Assembly (NCBI GenBank): GCA_015178975.1
Contig: WHVD01000156.1
Span: 124,001 to 188,000 of the forward strand
Direction of reading: 5' to 3'
Origin: Hysterangium stoloniferum
Lineage: Eukaryota > Basidiomycota > Agaricomycetes > Hysterangiales > Hysterangiaceae
Length of the DNA: 64,000 nucleotides
Shown here: positions 21,966-34,050 of the stretch, in pieces
Layout of the letters: each line of letters starts with the position of its first letter
Position numbering within the stretch: position 1 is the first letter of the stretch
Made by a program: the position numbers and the translations under genes
Notes under the pieces: model-generated
Told to the model about the DNA's origin: nothing
The model's input: the letters and a program-made list of their open reading frames with translations, nothing else
Database searches by the model: none

Positions 21966-23161
21966 CATGCGATAAAGAAAACCCACCCGGAACCTTGCTT
22001 CTCTAGAAGTTTTGAGGATAAAAGTTTCATTTCAAATACGACAGGGAATTCCGAACGGCTGGAATGCTCGCCAATTCCATAGCGCCAGTTAACAGATCCG
22101 TTTTTTGATAACTTTGCAAGTGGCATAATCGCCGCTGCTAGCTTCAAATCACGTCATCATTAACCGCGTGGGTTATAAAAAGAAAACCAAGGAAAAGGGA
22201 TTCTCCACAGCCTGTTGTAAGTCGTGCTAATCCGGAGTAATTGGTTAAATCTGTAAATAAACGTACTTCTAATCCCCTTAACCCGACCCCTACACCAGAA
22301 AACTCCCTGCGCACAATGGACTGAAGCCGAGAAGGCAATGCATATTGATAGTTCTAAACACAGACACGTAAGTAACTGGAGGGAAGGGTAAACTTGGGAA
22401 CGACCTCGATCCGATTGATAGCATCTCCGGACAGCTGAAGTTGTCGGGACTGTTCAGCTAGGTCCTGAAGGTGCTGTAGCTGATTCTTCAATACCAATTG
22501 ATCATAGAGACGTCTTCTGGGAAGTGACAACCATAAAGATTGATTCGAAAAGGACGTTATAGCATGAGCCTACCTCGTCACTTCAAATTTGTCAAGTTTT
22601 TCTTGTAGCTCAAGCTGCAGAGACGATATCTTCTTTTCTTGTGTTCGAAGATTGACTACACTAAAAGGACCTTTCAACCGACGCTGGCCATCCACAGCTT
22701 TAGCCTTGGCATCAGCAACAAAACTTTGAATATTGTCATATATCAGGAAATAACCCCATGCTCCACCAAAGAAACTACTCACGACATCAACTCATTGTAC
22801 ATATTTTGCAACTCTTGTGGAAGGGTCTTGCCGTCTAGAAGTTCTGCATCACTGGCACGGCTATCCAGTGAGGTCCAATTCTCCCTAGCTACTTTGAGAC
22901 GCTTCGTACGAATAGACGATGAGTCGTTGCATGTGGTAGAGAATCATTGTTTTATTTGTTCACCTCAAATGAGTCAAGGAAAAATATAATGCCCCCAACC
23001 GCACTTTTGAGTGGCGGGAACGCATCAGCAGACTCTTTAGTGCCGTCGAGGGCTAATCGTGCAACATTTCCAGTAGTTTCGAGGATGATATTAGTGGAAG
23101 GTGGTTTCACGCCACGTTTGAGCTTGGGAATCCGCCCTGAGAGGGCTGCCCAACCTGTCAT
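21966..23161 (-). pseudogene. NLR-like gene A, unit 3 (best-preserved N-terminal exons)
   Basis: Exon 1 starts MTGWAALSGRIPKLK at 23,161 and ends at GAG about 22,961. The next four exons (about 22,905-22,785, 22,723-22,574, 22,518-22,409 and 22,331-22,276) keep the frame: RLKVARENW, FVADAKAKAVDGQ, RRLYDQLVLKN and FSGVGVGLRGLE. The pattern of heptad-like charged residues suggests a coiled coil. Similarity ends near 21,966 without a P-loop, so this is a truncated gene or a coil-only protein. The upstream region to about 23,930 is the shared gene A promoter. Confidence 0.55.
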
Positions 23162-23960
23162 CTCAGGAGAGCACGATATGACAAAGTTGTGCAATTTATA
23201 CCGGAGAATAGCGCCAACGCTTATATGGAAGATCGATGAAACATTGAAAGGCTGTTCAAGTATGCGTAGGGCTCTGAAAAGTGCTATGCGGACAAGCCTA
23301 TGTCATACTTCCTCTGCGAAGGCGTATGATTTGACCCAATAGTTTCCTCAGAAGTTTAATGCTGTAGCCGATTGTACTCGTGTTCTAAGGTGACAGCGTG
23401 AGTTAAACACAGGAGAGAAATCAAGAATCAAGATGTATCCTCTTGAACACGTGAATGGTGGGTGTATGACTAAGACTTGGACCGGGGTCGCGGGAAAACG
23501 AGTTGGCGCAGAAAGAAGGCGTGGATGCAGTGCGGTGCATTATGTTCAGAGCTGGCACGGCTTCAGAGTCCACGTAGAAATTGTGACAATGAGGCAGTAT
23601 GCGTGCGAGGTGTGGTGTCAATACACTGCTCGTAATTTCGTAATTATATTATCCATTGTCCCAATCCTCACATGCCTCATATCTACATCCACCCTTCCCA
23701 TGCATTAACGACATTCCCCTACGCAAATTGGGCCACCAAATTACTGCCGTCAATAACAAGCATTGAACCGTTAGGAGCTGCCGAGCTCCCGTCGAGCAGC
23801 AAAAAATGACTATAAAATTATAGATGATACATTTAAACACTATCGGACTCGACACATTTCTCAAGTCGGCACTGATAATCGGAAGACCATTAGAGCACGT
23901 TAGGCACATCAATACTAGTATTCAGTTCGAACTGAGAGAAGAAGACTTACTAACAATAGT
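23162..23960. promoter_or_regulatory. NLR-A upstream region (unit 3), ends at the copia insertion
   Basis: The same 0.7 kb lies upstream of gene A in units 2 and 4, the left window edge and the right arm. It includes the stretch with AGAAAGAAGG and GTGACAATGAGGCAGT. A frame at 23,433-23,708 is an echo of this repeat and has stops in other copies. It is cut near 23,945, where gene B would otherwise follow. Confidence 0.5.
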
Positions 23961-23965
23961 AGTAT

Positions 23966-24190
23966 TATTGAGATACGAGCGTTGAACTGGAGCGAGTGGA
24001 GCCGTGTGTATACGAACGTTGAACTGGAGCAAGTGGAGTCGTGTATATGATGCAATAGGTGATCCATATTATGATGCGACTTATGATGTATTGATCCACT
24101 TAGGTGGATAAACTCTATCCACCTGTACGATATAAATATACGAGAATTAGCGTAACGAATAACAACACATTTTACACTCGTTCATCTTCA
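23966..24190 (+). repeat. Copia 5' LTR, begins TATTGAGATACG
   Basis: 225 bp, ends CATCTTCA. It contains a 36-37 bp tandem duplication around GTTGAACTGGAGC and a TATAAATATA box at about 24,131 that probably drives transcription. The first dinucleotide is TA instead of TG in both LTRs. Confidence 0.9.
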
Positions 24191-24251
24191 GGTTATGGGC
24201 CCCGGCCCTTCTTATCAGTAAAAGAACTTCGAACCACTTAGGATTATTACC

Positions 24252-26825
24252 ATGTCTACCTTGGAGAAGATCAAAGACTATGAATCGAGTACTGGGAGCG
24301 CATATCAAGTCTTTCCGAAGCTGCCAAAAGATAATTACTTCACATGGAGCGCAAGTATGAAGACCGTACTCGAATCCCTGAATCAGTGGAAAGTGGTCAC
24401 TGGAGAACAGGGAGATCCCGCACGCGCTAAATTGGACGCCCCGACGAAAGATGAATTGGACATCGAAGAAGCCTGGGTGCTTCAAAAGAAGAGGGCGTAT
24501 AGCGAAATAATGTTGCGCGTAGAAGACGAACCAAGGGTAGCTATTATGACCAATGATAATCCCGTTGATGCTTGGAATAAGCTAAAAAATACTTACGGAA
24601 CACGTCTTGCTAACAGCCGGGCAACGTTACTCTCCGAACTCGTACGTATGAGGTACGATGGAACTGGAATAATCGAGTATAAGGCTCAAATGGATTCTAT
24701 CCGAATCAAGTTGTTAGAAGCAGGACATAGCATCGCAGACCCCGATTACCTTAGCCTCTTTATGAGCACACTCCCGGAAGACTTCGATATCATGTCGACG
24801 ACAATCGACTACGATAAGGATACTGTCGAAGAAATCGTTAATAAGCTTTGACAGATAGAAATACGAAAAGAAATACGCCCCGGGTATTCAGACGGTTCTG
24901 CATTTTGCGCTCAAAGTGATTCACACAGGTCCCGGGGACGATTCCAGTGTGGACGCGGGAACCTGGGACGTGGCAGGCCAAATAATAAAAATTCGCAAGA
25001 ATGCTACGAGTGCGGAGACTTATCCCAGTGGGCACGAAACTGTCCAAAAAGGAAAAAGAAGAACTTTCAGCAATCGGGAGTACAATCAAAGCAGGAGAAA
25101 GGGCAGGGAAACGCACCTGATAACTCTTCAACCTCAATCTTGAGCCGAGGGATATTTACTGCAGTGGATTCAGTATTCTTCATGGGCAAAAATGCGACTC
25201 AATACAAATATTTCCTGGATTCCACATTGTCAGGACATTATGTGCCAAATATCCAGGACTTACACGATTTTATGGCATATAATGTGCCGAAGAAGATTCA
25301 GACAGCGAATGGCGGTTACATTTATGCCAAGGGTGTCGGAACTTTGAAAATCAATGTATCAAGCTTTGGACCGGGATTCATAGGTGAAATCCCGAATGTC
25401 GAATGGACACCTGATGCCAAGGTACGGTTACTGAACCCTGCAGAGCTTTTCAAAGACAGATATCAAGTTGATTTGGATTTAAACGGTTCGAGAATCGTTG
25501 ACGCAAATGGACGAACCTTAGGCGAAGCCGTCGAGAGAGAGAATGTATACCCGTTCCAATTCAGGACGATTCCAGCCTCGTCATCAATATGCGGATATAC
25601 GAATCTATCAGAAGGCGAATTACAAGAAAAATTGGACAACATACCTGTAGCATATTCCATGAAATCGCCAAGCAATTTGATGTTATGGCATCAGCGATTG
25701 GGACATCTACACACAGCCGCCATCCGAAATCTGGCACAGCATTTCGCATCTGGAATAGAAATCGACGATTATGAAGAATTCGAAGCCGACTGTATTGCCT
25801 GCATTGAAGGGAAGCAGCATCAAATCCCATTTAAGACTGGGCGAACTCGAGCGATGCGACTCGGAGAACTCCTTCACATGGATTTGGCCGGACCAATGGA
25901 GACGATAAGCTTCGATAAGAAAAGATACTTTATAATAATCATTGACGATTACTCACGCGCTGTATGGATTGACACGTTAGCAATCAAATCAGAGGCCATC
26001 CAGAAAATACGAGAATACATACAGAAACTCGAGACACAGTTTGACGCGAAAGTCCAAGGCGTAATGGCAGACAACGGAACCGAATTCATCAATCTGGAAA
26101 TCAAGAGATACCTGTTGTCCAAGGGAATATCGCTATTCACATCAGTTCCCTATACACCTCAGCAAAATGGAATTGCAGAAAGGGGCATACGCACGACTTC
26201 AGAGGGAGGTCGATCATTGTTGTATTCATCGAAACTGCCCAAATTCCTTTGGTCAATAGCTATCAAGACAATGGCATACCTGAAAAACCGAAGTCCGACT
26301 CGATCAAACGATGGACACACGCCAATCGAGCGAGTTACCGGAAAGAAGCCAGACCTATCCCATTTGCGTATTTTTGGCAGTCCAGTTAGCGTTGCTGTCC
26401 CTAGACAAAAACGGCAGAAATTGGACCCACGTTCTCGAATGGGCTACATGGTTGGATATGAACCATACTCCACTGGTTATTTGGTATGGTATCCTGGGTC
26501 TAGACGTATCGAAAAGGTACGAGACGCAATATTCCACGAAAGCGCAATGACATTGTCATCACCGGTCCTGTATGGAGACGAAGGGCAATTTAGGAATGTT
26601 GCAGATGTGAAGGAAAATAACGAACCTCAACAAAAGGTGATGCCAAATGAGCTGCAGCCTAGGCTCACGATACGGATTCCTCCGCGTCCAAGACCCACTG
26701 ATGAAAAAGGAAAAGAAATCAGCAAATCATCAGACCAGTCACAGCTAGTTTCGAACGTACCTGATATCCCGCGTGGAATGTCACGATCCGGACATACGAG
26801 AGAAATAGCTGGAAAACAATATTAG
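24252..26825 (+). pseudogene. Copia gag-protease-integrase frame with one in-frame TGA
   Basis: Gag runs from M at 24,252 (MSTLEKIKDYESS), a UBN2-type capsid. A TGA at 24,849-24,851 follows NKL, after which the same frame continues. Then come the zinc knuckle CYECGDLSQWARNC (the usual His is Gln), a protease-like FLDSTLSGHYVP (the usual DSG is DST), and the integrase zinc motif WHQRLGHLH...CIAC. The integrase catalytic triad is HMDLAGP, ADNGTEF and NGIAERG. The frame ends at TAG near 26,823 because of a single-base shift; the RT frame continues at about 26,815. The TGA is one C-to-T change from CGA. Confidence 0.9.
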
Positions 26826-28468
26826 CAGATAAGGACGAATCTGGACACGATAATGGACTCATCATGTATTCCGCCATAGGAGACAATCCGACGATCCAAG
26901 AGGCACTCGATATGCCAGGAGAAGAAGGAGTCGCCTGGGAAAAGGCGCGACAGGCGGAATGGCAAAATATGCAGGAGCACGAAGTGTTTGGACCACCTGA
27001 AGAACCACCGCCAGGAACGCGAATTTTGAAGACGGGAACTGTATGTCGTCAAACGTACAAGAATGGCGAACTGGTAAAACGAAAAGTTCGGATTGTTGTC
27101 AAGGGGTTCAGTCAGATTCCAGGTCTACATTTCAACGAGACGTACGCACCTGTTATGAAATGGGAAACATTTCGAATTTTACTGGCACTGGGAGGAATAA
27201 CGAATTCAGCCATTCGTCAATTCGATGTTAAATCGGCATACTTACATGGGACGATGAAGGAGAAAGTTTGGGTCCAACAACCGGAAGGGTTTGAAGAACC
27301 TGGAAAGGAGCACCTACCATTACCGTTATTAAAGGCTCTGTATGGCACGAAACAAGGAGGCAATGAGTGGAGAAAGACGTTATACGATTTTATGGTTAAG
27401 GAACTCACCTGGTTCTGTTCCGACTTCGACAGCGCTACATTCTTCAAAACGTGGGACGACGGAAGTTGGGCCGTGGTCGCTTTTTGGGTGGACGACGCAA
27501 CAGCCGTGGGCAATGAAAAACGTCTTCTAGATCTCGAAAAGGCAGTTAGCGAACGATTTGGAATTTCGAGCGAGGGAGACGCACACTGGATTTTGGGAAC
27601 GAGTATTCGTCGAAACACTGATTCGAAGTCAGTATTCATATCGCAAAAGGAATATATCGAAAACGTTGCGAAGAAATTCAACGTACAGGATTCAAGACCA
27701 GTTTGGTCCCCTATCGCACTAGGAGTCGACTTCCAATCCATTACACATCCGGAAACAGAAGAAGAATGCGAGGAAATGGCGAAACTCCCATATCGCGAAA
27801 TCATAGGGAGTTTGATGTTTGCTGCCACGGTATCACGTCCTGATATTGCATATTCTGTGAACAAATTATCACAATATTCAACAAACCCAGCAAGAGAACA
27901 TTGGAACTTAGCTAAACGAGTTCTCCAATACCTATACACCACTCGAGATCGCGACCTTCGTTTGGGAGGAGGAGCGCTTTGTCTACATGCGTACTCGGAT
28001 GTGGATTTTGCTGGCGATACTGAGGATAGAAAATCGACTGGAGGATATGTTGTATTTTTAGGATCAGGGGCCGTATCTTGGTCTTCAAGAAAACAGTTGA
28101 CAGTAGCCCTGTCGTCGACGGAAGCTGAATACAACGCGTTATCCGAGGCAGCACGCGAAGTTATGTGGACGCGACATTTTTTGGAAGAGTTGGATATCAT
28201 TTATGAAGAACCAACGACGATTTTCGAGGATAATCAAGGGACGATTGCATTTGCTCAAAATCAACGCGCCTTAAGGAGAATGAAACACATCGAGGTTAAA
28301 TACCACTTTATTCGACACTTAATCGAGAACGGAACGATACAACTTATCTATCGACACACGAAGGAAATGATCGCGGATATTTTGACGAAATCGCTACCAC
28401 CGTCGACTCATTCTTATCATACGCACCGACTAGGTATCGGAACTTCAACACTCGAGGAGGAGTATTGA
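26818..28468 (+). pseudogene. Copia reverse transcriptase-RNase H frame
   Basis: The reading frame is shifted relative to gag-integrase; the first ATG is 26,864. It contains the RT blocks FDVKSAYLHGTMKEKVW and LYGTKQGGNEWR, and the active site as WVDDATAVG, where most copia elements have YVDD. RNase H follows with AYSDVDFAGDTEDRKSTGG, ALSSTEAEY and the DNQGTIAF acidic residue. It ends STLEEEY just before the polypurine tract. Upstream it joins the integrase portion after a +/-1 frameshift. Confidence 0.9.
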
Positions 28469-28687
28469 GATACGAGCGTTGAACTGGAGCGAGTGGAGCC
28501 GTGTGTATACGAACGTTGAACTGGAGCAAGTGGAGTCGTGTATATGATGCAATAGGTGATTCATATTATGATGCGACTTATGATGTATTGATCCACTTAG
28601 GTGGATAAACTCTATCCACCCGTACGATATAAATATACGAGAATTAGCATAACGAATAACAACACATTTTACACTCGTTCATCTTCA
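28463..28687 (+). repeat. Copia 3' LTR
   Basis: Identical to the 5' LTR except for three transitions (C/T, T/C and G/A) in 225 bp. That is about 98.7 per cent identity, which implies a recent insertion. Confidence 0.9.
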
Positions 28688-28692
28688 AGTAT

Positions 28693-29249
28693 CACTCGCC
28701 AGAGTCGTTGCTGATAGTTGACTTCTATGAAGGTTTATATAACAAGCAGTGCTTAGAATGTCTGGACCCCGATGGATTAAGTCCTATTCTAGGTGACTTT
28801 TTAAAAACTCAATATCAGTTGTTAGTGAGGCATTTCGAATCTAGTATGAAATTGGGGGAACTTATTTTTGGAGACACTGGGAGGTCGAGGTCGGAAGTTT
28901 TCCATCACTTCATTCACCATCGTGGGGTTTCACCAAGTCCACGTGTATAATGTCAATTCCCTTGTTGATGCTTCAATTGGAAATCAAATTCCAACTCACT
29001 ATCCAGATCCCCATATATAGCGAGAACAATTCCAGACCTTCACTATTATGTTCAGCACCCTCCTCAGTATCTTCCCTCACGACAGTGTGACCAAGCTCAT
29101 CACATCTTACCCCACTTGTAGTACTAGGGAAACCCGCCACCATTAGTCTCTATGGTATAGTGAAGACCCGTGGCAACGTCTGTTACGGGAGAGCAGTTAC
29201 TTACTCTTGCTTATTAAATGACACTCAAAAATTCACATTAAATGTTGGT
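28693..29249. other. Unassigned flank right of the copia element
   Basis: An 80-codon frame at 28,708-28,950 (MLIVDFYEGLYNK...) has no paralogue in the window and no motif that I recognise. The frame is also open just upstream of its ATG. The remaining 300 bp has nothing clear. The sequence left of the copia element is gene A promoter, so the two flanks were already joined unusually before the insertion. Confidence 0.35.
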
Positions 29250-29301
29250 GTCGCCATAGATAGCTGCCTCATTTGAAACCCTGGTAGCATCCAAGCCATA
29301 A

Positions 29302-29799
29302 TCACAGCATACCAGAGGAACTAACCGTGGTCATCTCGGGGTGACGGGCGATGTGGTAGGAGAAAGAAGACAATAGTTTGGCGCATGTGGAATGTGAAGC
29401 TGTCATGATTCCGGAGCCTGGGTCGACCCGCTGTTTGTACAAGATCGCGTTATTTACAAATAATGTGATTACGCAGAACTTGTCTGTTCCTTGATGTCGG
29501 CATTTTGCTAGTTGTCCATGGCCTGCAAGTCGCCGCCTATAGTTCAATACCTCTTCAGCATTATCCGTTTCAATGTTACCAACTGACTTTCGTCTGCTCC
29601 GTGTATGCGACAGCCTGTCGATGTTAGGCTCGCATTTAGTCTTTTGCTCACCTGATGTATGAGCAAAACCAACACCTAATCTTCCCTTCAAGTTCGCACC
29701 AACAAAAAAAAGCTTATCGTTACCCAAACACGTATGATCATTCACCAACTTTTGATAGATGAGTATCAGCACCACAAAAATACCTTGATAACGACACAT
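29302..29799 (-). CDS. Unknown 165-residue ORF
   Basis: The open frame begins MCRYQGIFVVLILIYQK and includes GFAHTSGEQKTKC, RSRRKSVGN, AEEVLNYRRR and DPGSGIMTASHS. It is divergent from gene B. The only relative is the frameshifted copy at 2,296-2,770. Composition is mixed, with a short hydrophobic start, many basic residues and several Cys. I do not recognise a domain. It could be one exon of a larger gene or a chance frame; the lack of splicing context keeps confidence low. Confidence 0.35.
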   Translation of the reverse strand: MCRYQGIFVVLILIYQKLVNDHTCLGNDKLFFVGANLKGRLGVGFAHTSGEQKTKCEPNIDRLSHTRSRRKSVGNIETDNAEEVLNYRRRLAGHGQLAKCRHQGTDKFCVITLFVNNAILYKQRVDPGSGIMTASHSTCAKLLSSFSYHIARHPEMTTVSSSGML

Positions 29800-30035
29800 T
29801 ATTACGCCCTACCGCAGAAATGTTCTGGGTTCGGATTGAACAATTTCTCCTTAAGGGGAAGATGACGTCGCTTGTATGATTAATAGACGATCGAAACACA
29901 GAACCTAGCCTCAAGGCTGTGACGTTTAATTCTCTCTTGAGCTAAGACTCACCTTAAAAGTGGCGCGATTCTAGACGAGTATAGACCATTAGATAGTAAC
30001 ATGCTCAAAATGGAACATCTCGACTGTTGATTCTT

Positions 30036-30352
30036 CCTTTGTATTTGATTCATGTTATCACTTTAGCACTGGGCGCAATTGGCTACAGCATTAGCAATTT
30101 TACCAAGGAAGTTACTAAATTAAAATATAGCTCTGCCCCGCGAAGCACAGCACTTGTCCGCATATTCAAGCTTTAGACGTCAACCACATACTCAAACGAA
30201 ATATCTTGGTTCTTGATTCTTCTTTTGTATTTGATTCATGTTGTCACTTTGGGGCGCAATTGGCTACAGCATTAGCAATTCTACCAAGGAAGCTACTAAA
30301 TTAAAAATATAGCTCTTCCCCGCGAAGGACAGCACTTGTCCACACAGCACTT
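30036..30352 (+). promoter_or_regulatory. Gene B upstream region with a tandem duplication
   Basis: Two head-to-tail copies of about 150-180 bp (starting about 30,028 and 30,217) each contain TTTGTATTTGATTCATGTT, CAATTGGCTACAGCATTAGC and CCGCGAAG. They lie directly upstream of gene B exon 1. The second copy also aligns to the gene A upstream region. Confidence 0.6.
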
Positions 30353-30477
30353 CTTCTGGCTTTTACAGGCTGTGCGAACACCTGATTCATCCATTTTCCA
30401 GATAATTGTTGGCGTTATTTTCCATATAAATTACAAAACTTTGATCCAATCCTTGTGTTCTCTGGCCAACACCCACA

Positions 30478-31373
30478 ATGGCGGGTTGGGCAGCCCTCTC
30501 GGGGCGAATTCCCAAGCTTAAAGGTCGTTTGAGACTACCTCCCGCTACTACTATCCTGCAAACTACTGGCAATGTTGCACGACTGGCTCTCGACGGCATT
30601 AAAGAATCTGCTGATCCATTCCCACCACTCAAAGGCGCGGCTGGGGGTATTATATTTGGACTTGAATCACGTAAGGTGAGCGAATGCGACGATTCTTTAT
30701 CCTATGCAACGGTTCATCATTTATTCATACGAAGCGCCTCAAAGCTGCTAGGGAGGATTGGACTTCACTGGATACCCGTGCCAGTTATTTAGAGGCTTTA
30801 GACAGCCAGAGTCTTCCTCCGGGGTTGCAAAACGTGCACGACGAGTTGATGTCGTGAGTAGTTTCCTTAGCCGTACATGGGTTATTTTCTGATGGATATA
30901 TATGTCAATTTTTAAGTTTCCTTGTTGATATCAAGCTTAAAGCTGTGGATAGCCAGCGTCGGTTGCATGGTCTCTTTGGTGTAATCAATCTTCGAAAAGA
31001 AGAAGAGAAGATATCGTTTCTGAAAGCTGAGCTCCAAAATAGACTTGACAAGTTTGAAGCGACTAGGTAGGTTCATATTGCAACGTTTTCAGCCAATTTC
31101 GATGATGTATCTTCCCAGGAAACATCTACACGATCAACTGGTATTGAAGAATCAGTTACAGCAACTTCATGACCAGGCAGAGCAGTCTGAACAACTTCAG
31201 CTTTCCGGAAACGCCATCAATCGGATTGAGGTTATTCTCAAGTTCATCCTTCCCTGCAACCATTTACGGGGTCTTGTTTAGAATCAACTAAGTGATATGA
31301 CTCTTAGCCTGCAATCTAGTATCCACAAAGAATTGTATTATATGCAGATCGAATTAAGACAATTAGAAGGTAA
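30478..31373 (+). pseudogene. NLR-like gene B (five coil exons; downstream domains absent)
   Basis: Exon 1 starts MAGWAALSGRIPKLKGR and contains FPPLKGAAGGIIFGLESRK. Exon 2 (about 30,741-30,856) reads RLKAAREDWTSLDTRAS. Exon 3 (about 30,930-31,068) reads KLKAVDSQRRLHG. Exon 4 (about 31,119-31,230) reads KHLHDQLVLKNQLQQLHDQ, and exon 5 about 31,316-31,370. Introns have GT-AG ends of 50-70 nt. Gene B is a diverged tandem paralogue of gene A, which lies 2 kb downstream in the same direction. The family is the N-terminal coil found in Agaricomycete STAND/NLR-like proteins. No NACHT or WD/TPR region follows. Confidence 0.55.
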
Positions 31374-31379
31374 GTGTAT

Positions 31380-32440
31380 TTACAGGTTTGACGATCAATC
31401 TACCAAATGAACGCAATTAACAGCAAACCATAAAAAATGCTTTTTTCTTAATATTTTTTTATAGCCCACGCGGTTAACGAAAAATTGTATGCAAGTGAGT
31501 GGCGGGAACGGAGGAACGAGGTGGTGTTTCTACTTTATTCTAATTCTATACTGATTCGCTGACTTGTCTGTAGTCAGGGAAACTAATCCACACCCCATTT
31601 TCCACTCATATGGACATGTTAAGGCAATACGCCTATGTCCGCAAGCTCCAATTATGTTACTAGTACTCCAGGAGGCATACAATTCGTTAATCGGCAGTTT
31701 GGATTCCAGCGAACGGTCCAAAAGGTCCGGTACCCCCCGAATCTGAATTCGGGTCGTATTACTAGTCCCCTTGTGTGGTCTGTACCGGGTGGGTTTTCGG
31801 GGTCGGAGAAGCTGATCCGCATCAATGTTGGTTTAGTCTTTTCCCTGCTAGTAAAAATAAAGCCGTCCGACTCCAATTGCAAAAGGGATTCCTGTAGGTT
31901 CATGAGAACAAAGCTGAGAATCAAGTACTCGGGGATACACTAAAGCCTACCGGAAATTGGCATTGAAAACCATAATACGTGTTATATGAGTAGCTTTGTA
32001 AGTCTTCTTTTTCCAGGTTTAGGATTTTGAAGCGCCTAGCCTGCTCTAATGGCCTTCTGATCATCAGTGCTGACTTGAGAGTTATGCCGAGTCTGATAGT
32101 GTTTAAATGGCTCATCTATAATTCTGCAGTATTGGAATGTCGTTGCCCAATTTGGACGGGGGGCATGTGAGGATTGGGAAAGTTGGGAAAATAAATAATA
32201 TAATTACGAGCAGTGTATTGGAACCACACCTGGCACGCATACTGCCCCATTGTCACAATTTATACGTGGAGTCTGAAGCCGTGCCAGCTCTGAAAAGCAT
32301 TAAGATAATGCACCGCACCGTATCCACCCCTTCTTTCTGCGCCCACCCGTTTTCCTACGACCCCAGTCAAGCGGTAATCAATTCATTAGTGGACACGTCG
32401 CTGGTCAAAGTCGTAGTCATACACAATCTATAGACAATTC
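31380..32440. other. Intergenic region, gene B to gene A
   Basis: Sequence shared with 1-1,380 (inverted) and 56,290-57,944. Short frames on both strands are broken between copies. It holds the gene A promoter in its last 400 bp and an empty insertion site near 31,790. No gene was seen. Confidence 0.5.
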
Positions 32441-32745
32441 ACATGTTCAAGAGGATACATCTTCATTCTTGATTTCTGTCTGTATTTGACTTGCACTGTC
32501 ACTTTGGCACATGGGGCGCAATTAGCTACAGCAGTAAACTTCCACCGAGGAAGCTATTGAATCAAATCATAGGGCATTCGCACAGGAAGTACGACACAGG
32601 CTTGTCCGTAAAGCACTCTTTTTAGAGTCCTATGCGCTATATGCATACATGAACAGCCTTTCAGATCTTCCATATAATCGTGATAATCGTTGGCGCTATT
32701 CTCAGATTGCACAACTTTGGTTCTCTCACATCGTGCTCTCCTGAG

Positions 32746-34050
32746 ATGACAGGCTGGGCAGCCCTTTCAAGGTGGATTCGCAAGCTCAAACGTGGTGTGA
32801 AACCACCTCCTACTAATGCCATCCTCGAAACTACCGGAAATGTTGCACGATTAGCCCTCGACGGCACTAAAGAGTCTGTTGATGAGTTCCCGCCACTCAA
32901 AAGTGCCGTTGGGGGCCTTATATTTTTCATTGACTCATTTGAGGTGAACAAATAAAACAATGATTCTCTATCATATGCAACGACTCACCGTCTATTCATA
33001 CGAAGCGTCTCAAAGCCGCCAGAGAAAATTGGACCTTACTGGATAGCCGTGCCAGCGATGCAGAGCTTCTAGACAGCAAGACCCTTCCACAAGAGTTGCA
33101 AAATGTGTACAATGAGTTGATGTCGTAAGTAGTTTCCTTGGTGGAGCATGGGGTTATTCCTGATATATGACAATATTCAAAGTTTTGTTGCTGATGTCAA
33201 GGCCAAAGCTGTAAATGGGCAACGTCGGTTGAAAGTTGGTGTGATAAATATTCAAGAAGAAGAACAGAAGATATCATCCTTGAATATCGAGTTCCGAAAA
33301 AAACTTGACAAGTTTGAAGTGACCAGGTAGGCTCACGTTATAACGGCCTTTTCGAGTCAATATTTATGGTTGTCACTTCCCAGGAAGCGTCTCTATGATC
33401 AACTGGTATTGAAGAATCTGTTACAGTACCTTCAGGACCAAGCTGAACAGTCCCGACAACTTCAGCTGTCCGGAGATGCTATCAGTCGGATTGAGGTCAT
33501 TTTCAAGTTTACCCTTCCCTCCAGTTACTTACATGTCTGTGTTTAGAACTATCAATATACATTGCCTTCTCGCCTTCAGTCCATTGTGCGCAGGGAGTTT
33601 TCTGGTGTGGGGGAAGTTTTAAGGGGATTAGAAGGTACGCGTATTTACAGATTTAACCAGTCACTCCGGAGTAACACGACCAACAGCAGACTATGGGAAA
33701 TCCCTTTTGTTATTTTTTTTATTGTGGATAAACTTACAGTTAACCTCATACTTGCTGAGGTGAGTATAAATACGCTTCTACGCATTACTCACTTATATAT
33801 ATTTAAGCTGTAGATTGTTTAGGTACTTATTATATATACTCCATTATACTTATACGTGACTGAGATTGTTTATGTCTTACTTTCTAACATTTATAACCCA
33901 CACGGTTAATGGTGAAGCCAGCAGCGGCAGTTATGCCACTTGAAAAGTTATCAAAGAACGGATTTGTTAACTGGTGCTATGGAATGGGGAGAGCATTTCA
34001 GCCGTCCGGAATATGTTTTCTCTGGCCCTTCCCAAATCCAACGGCATTTC
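32746..34050 (+). pseudogene. NLR-like gene A, unit 4 (coil exons; LTR in a later intron)
   Basis: Exon 1 starts MTGWAALSRWIRKLKRG and holds FPPLKSAVGGLIFFIDSFE. Exons 2-5 are at about 33,003-33,127, 33,182-33,329, 33,386-33,495 and 33,580-33,634. Exon 3 is open here (NIEFRKKLDKFE), unlike unit 1. A 167 bp solo LTR sits in the intron after exon 5. Beyond about 33,900 the sequence matches the other copies to about 34,050 but encodes no clear ATPase domain. Confidence 0.5.
33723..33889. mobile_element. Solo LTR (167 bp), TSD TTTAT
   Basis: Flanked by TTTAT at 33,718-33,722 and 33,890-33,894. It starts TGTGGATAAAC and ends TTTCTAACA. It is absent from the same intron in the other NLR-A copies, which read T-rich tract then ATAACCCACG. 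Confidence 0.75.

Larger units (their letters stand above)
23966..28687 (+). mobile_element. Ty1/copia LTR retrotransposon, 4,722 bp, TSD AGTAT
   Basis: Two 225 bp LTRs (23,966-24,190 and 28,463-28,687) differ at three sites. The element is flanked by AGTAT at 23,961-23,965 and 28,688-28,692. The primer site just inside the 5' LTR is GGTTATGGGCCCC, the anticodon-half initiator-tRNA type known from Drosophila copia. A purine-rich CTCGAGGAGGAG precedes the 3' LTR. The order gag - protease - integrase - RT - RNase H identifies Ty1/copia. One in-frame TGA and one frameshift interrupt an otherwise readable polyprotein, so it is recent but probably defective. Confidence 0.95.
29250..32398 (+). repeat. 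Right copy of the inverted flank (partner of 1-2,805)
   Basis: This is the less damaged copy. It has all five gene B coil exons, the gene B promoter and the empty site for the 606-921 solo LTR. Together the two copies bracket 29 kb of the window in inverted orientation. Confidence 0.85.

Noticed and set aside
27217..28200. 327-codon minus-strand frame across the copia RT region
   Set aside because: It is the antisense shadow of the RT-RNase H frame; codon pattern and motifs are on the plus strand.
28708..28950. 80-codon frame beside the copia element as a real gene
   Set aside because: No motif, no paralogue, no splice context; left as unassigned.
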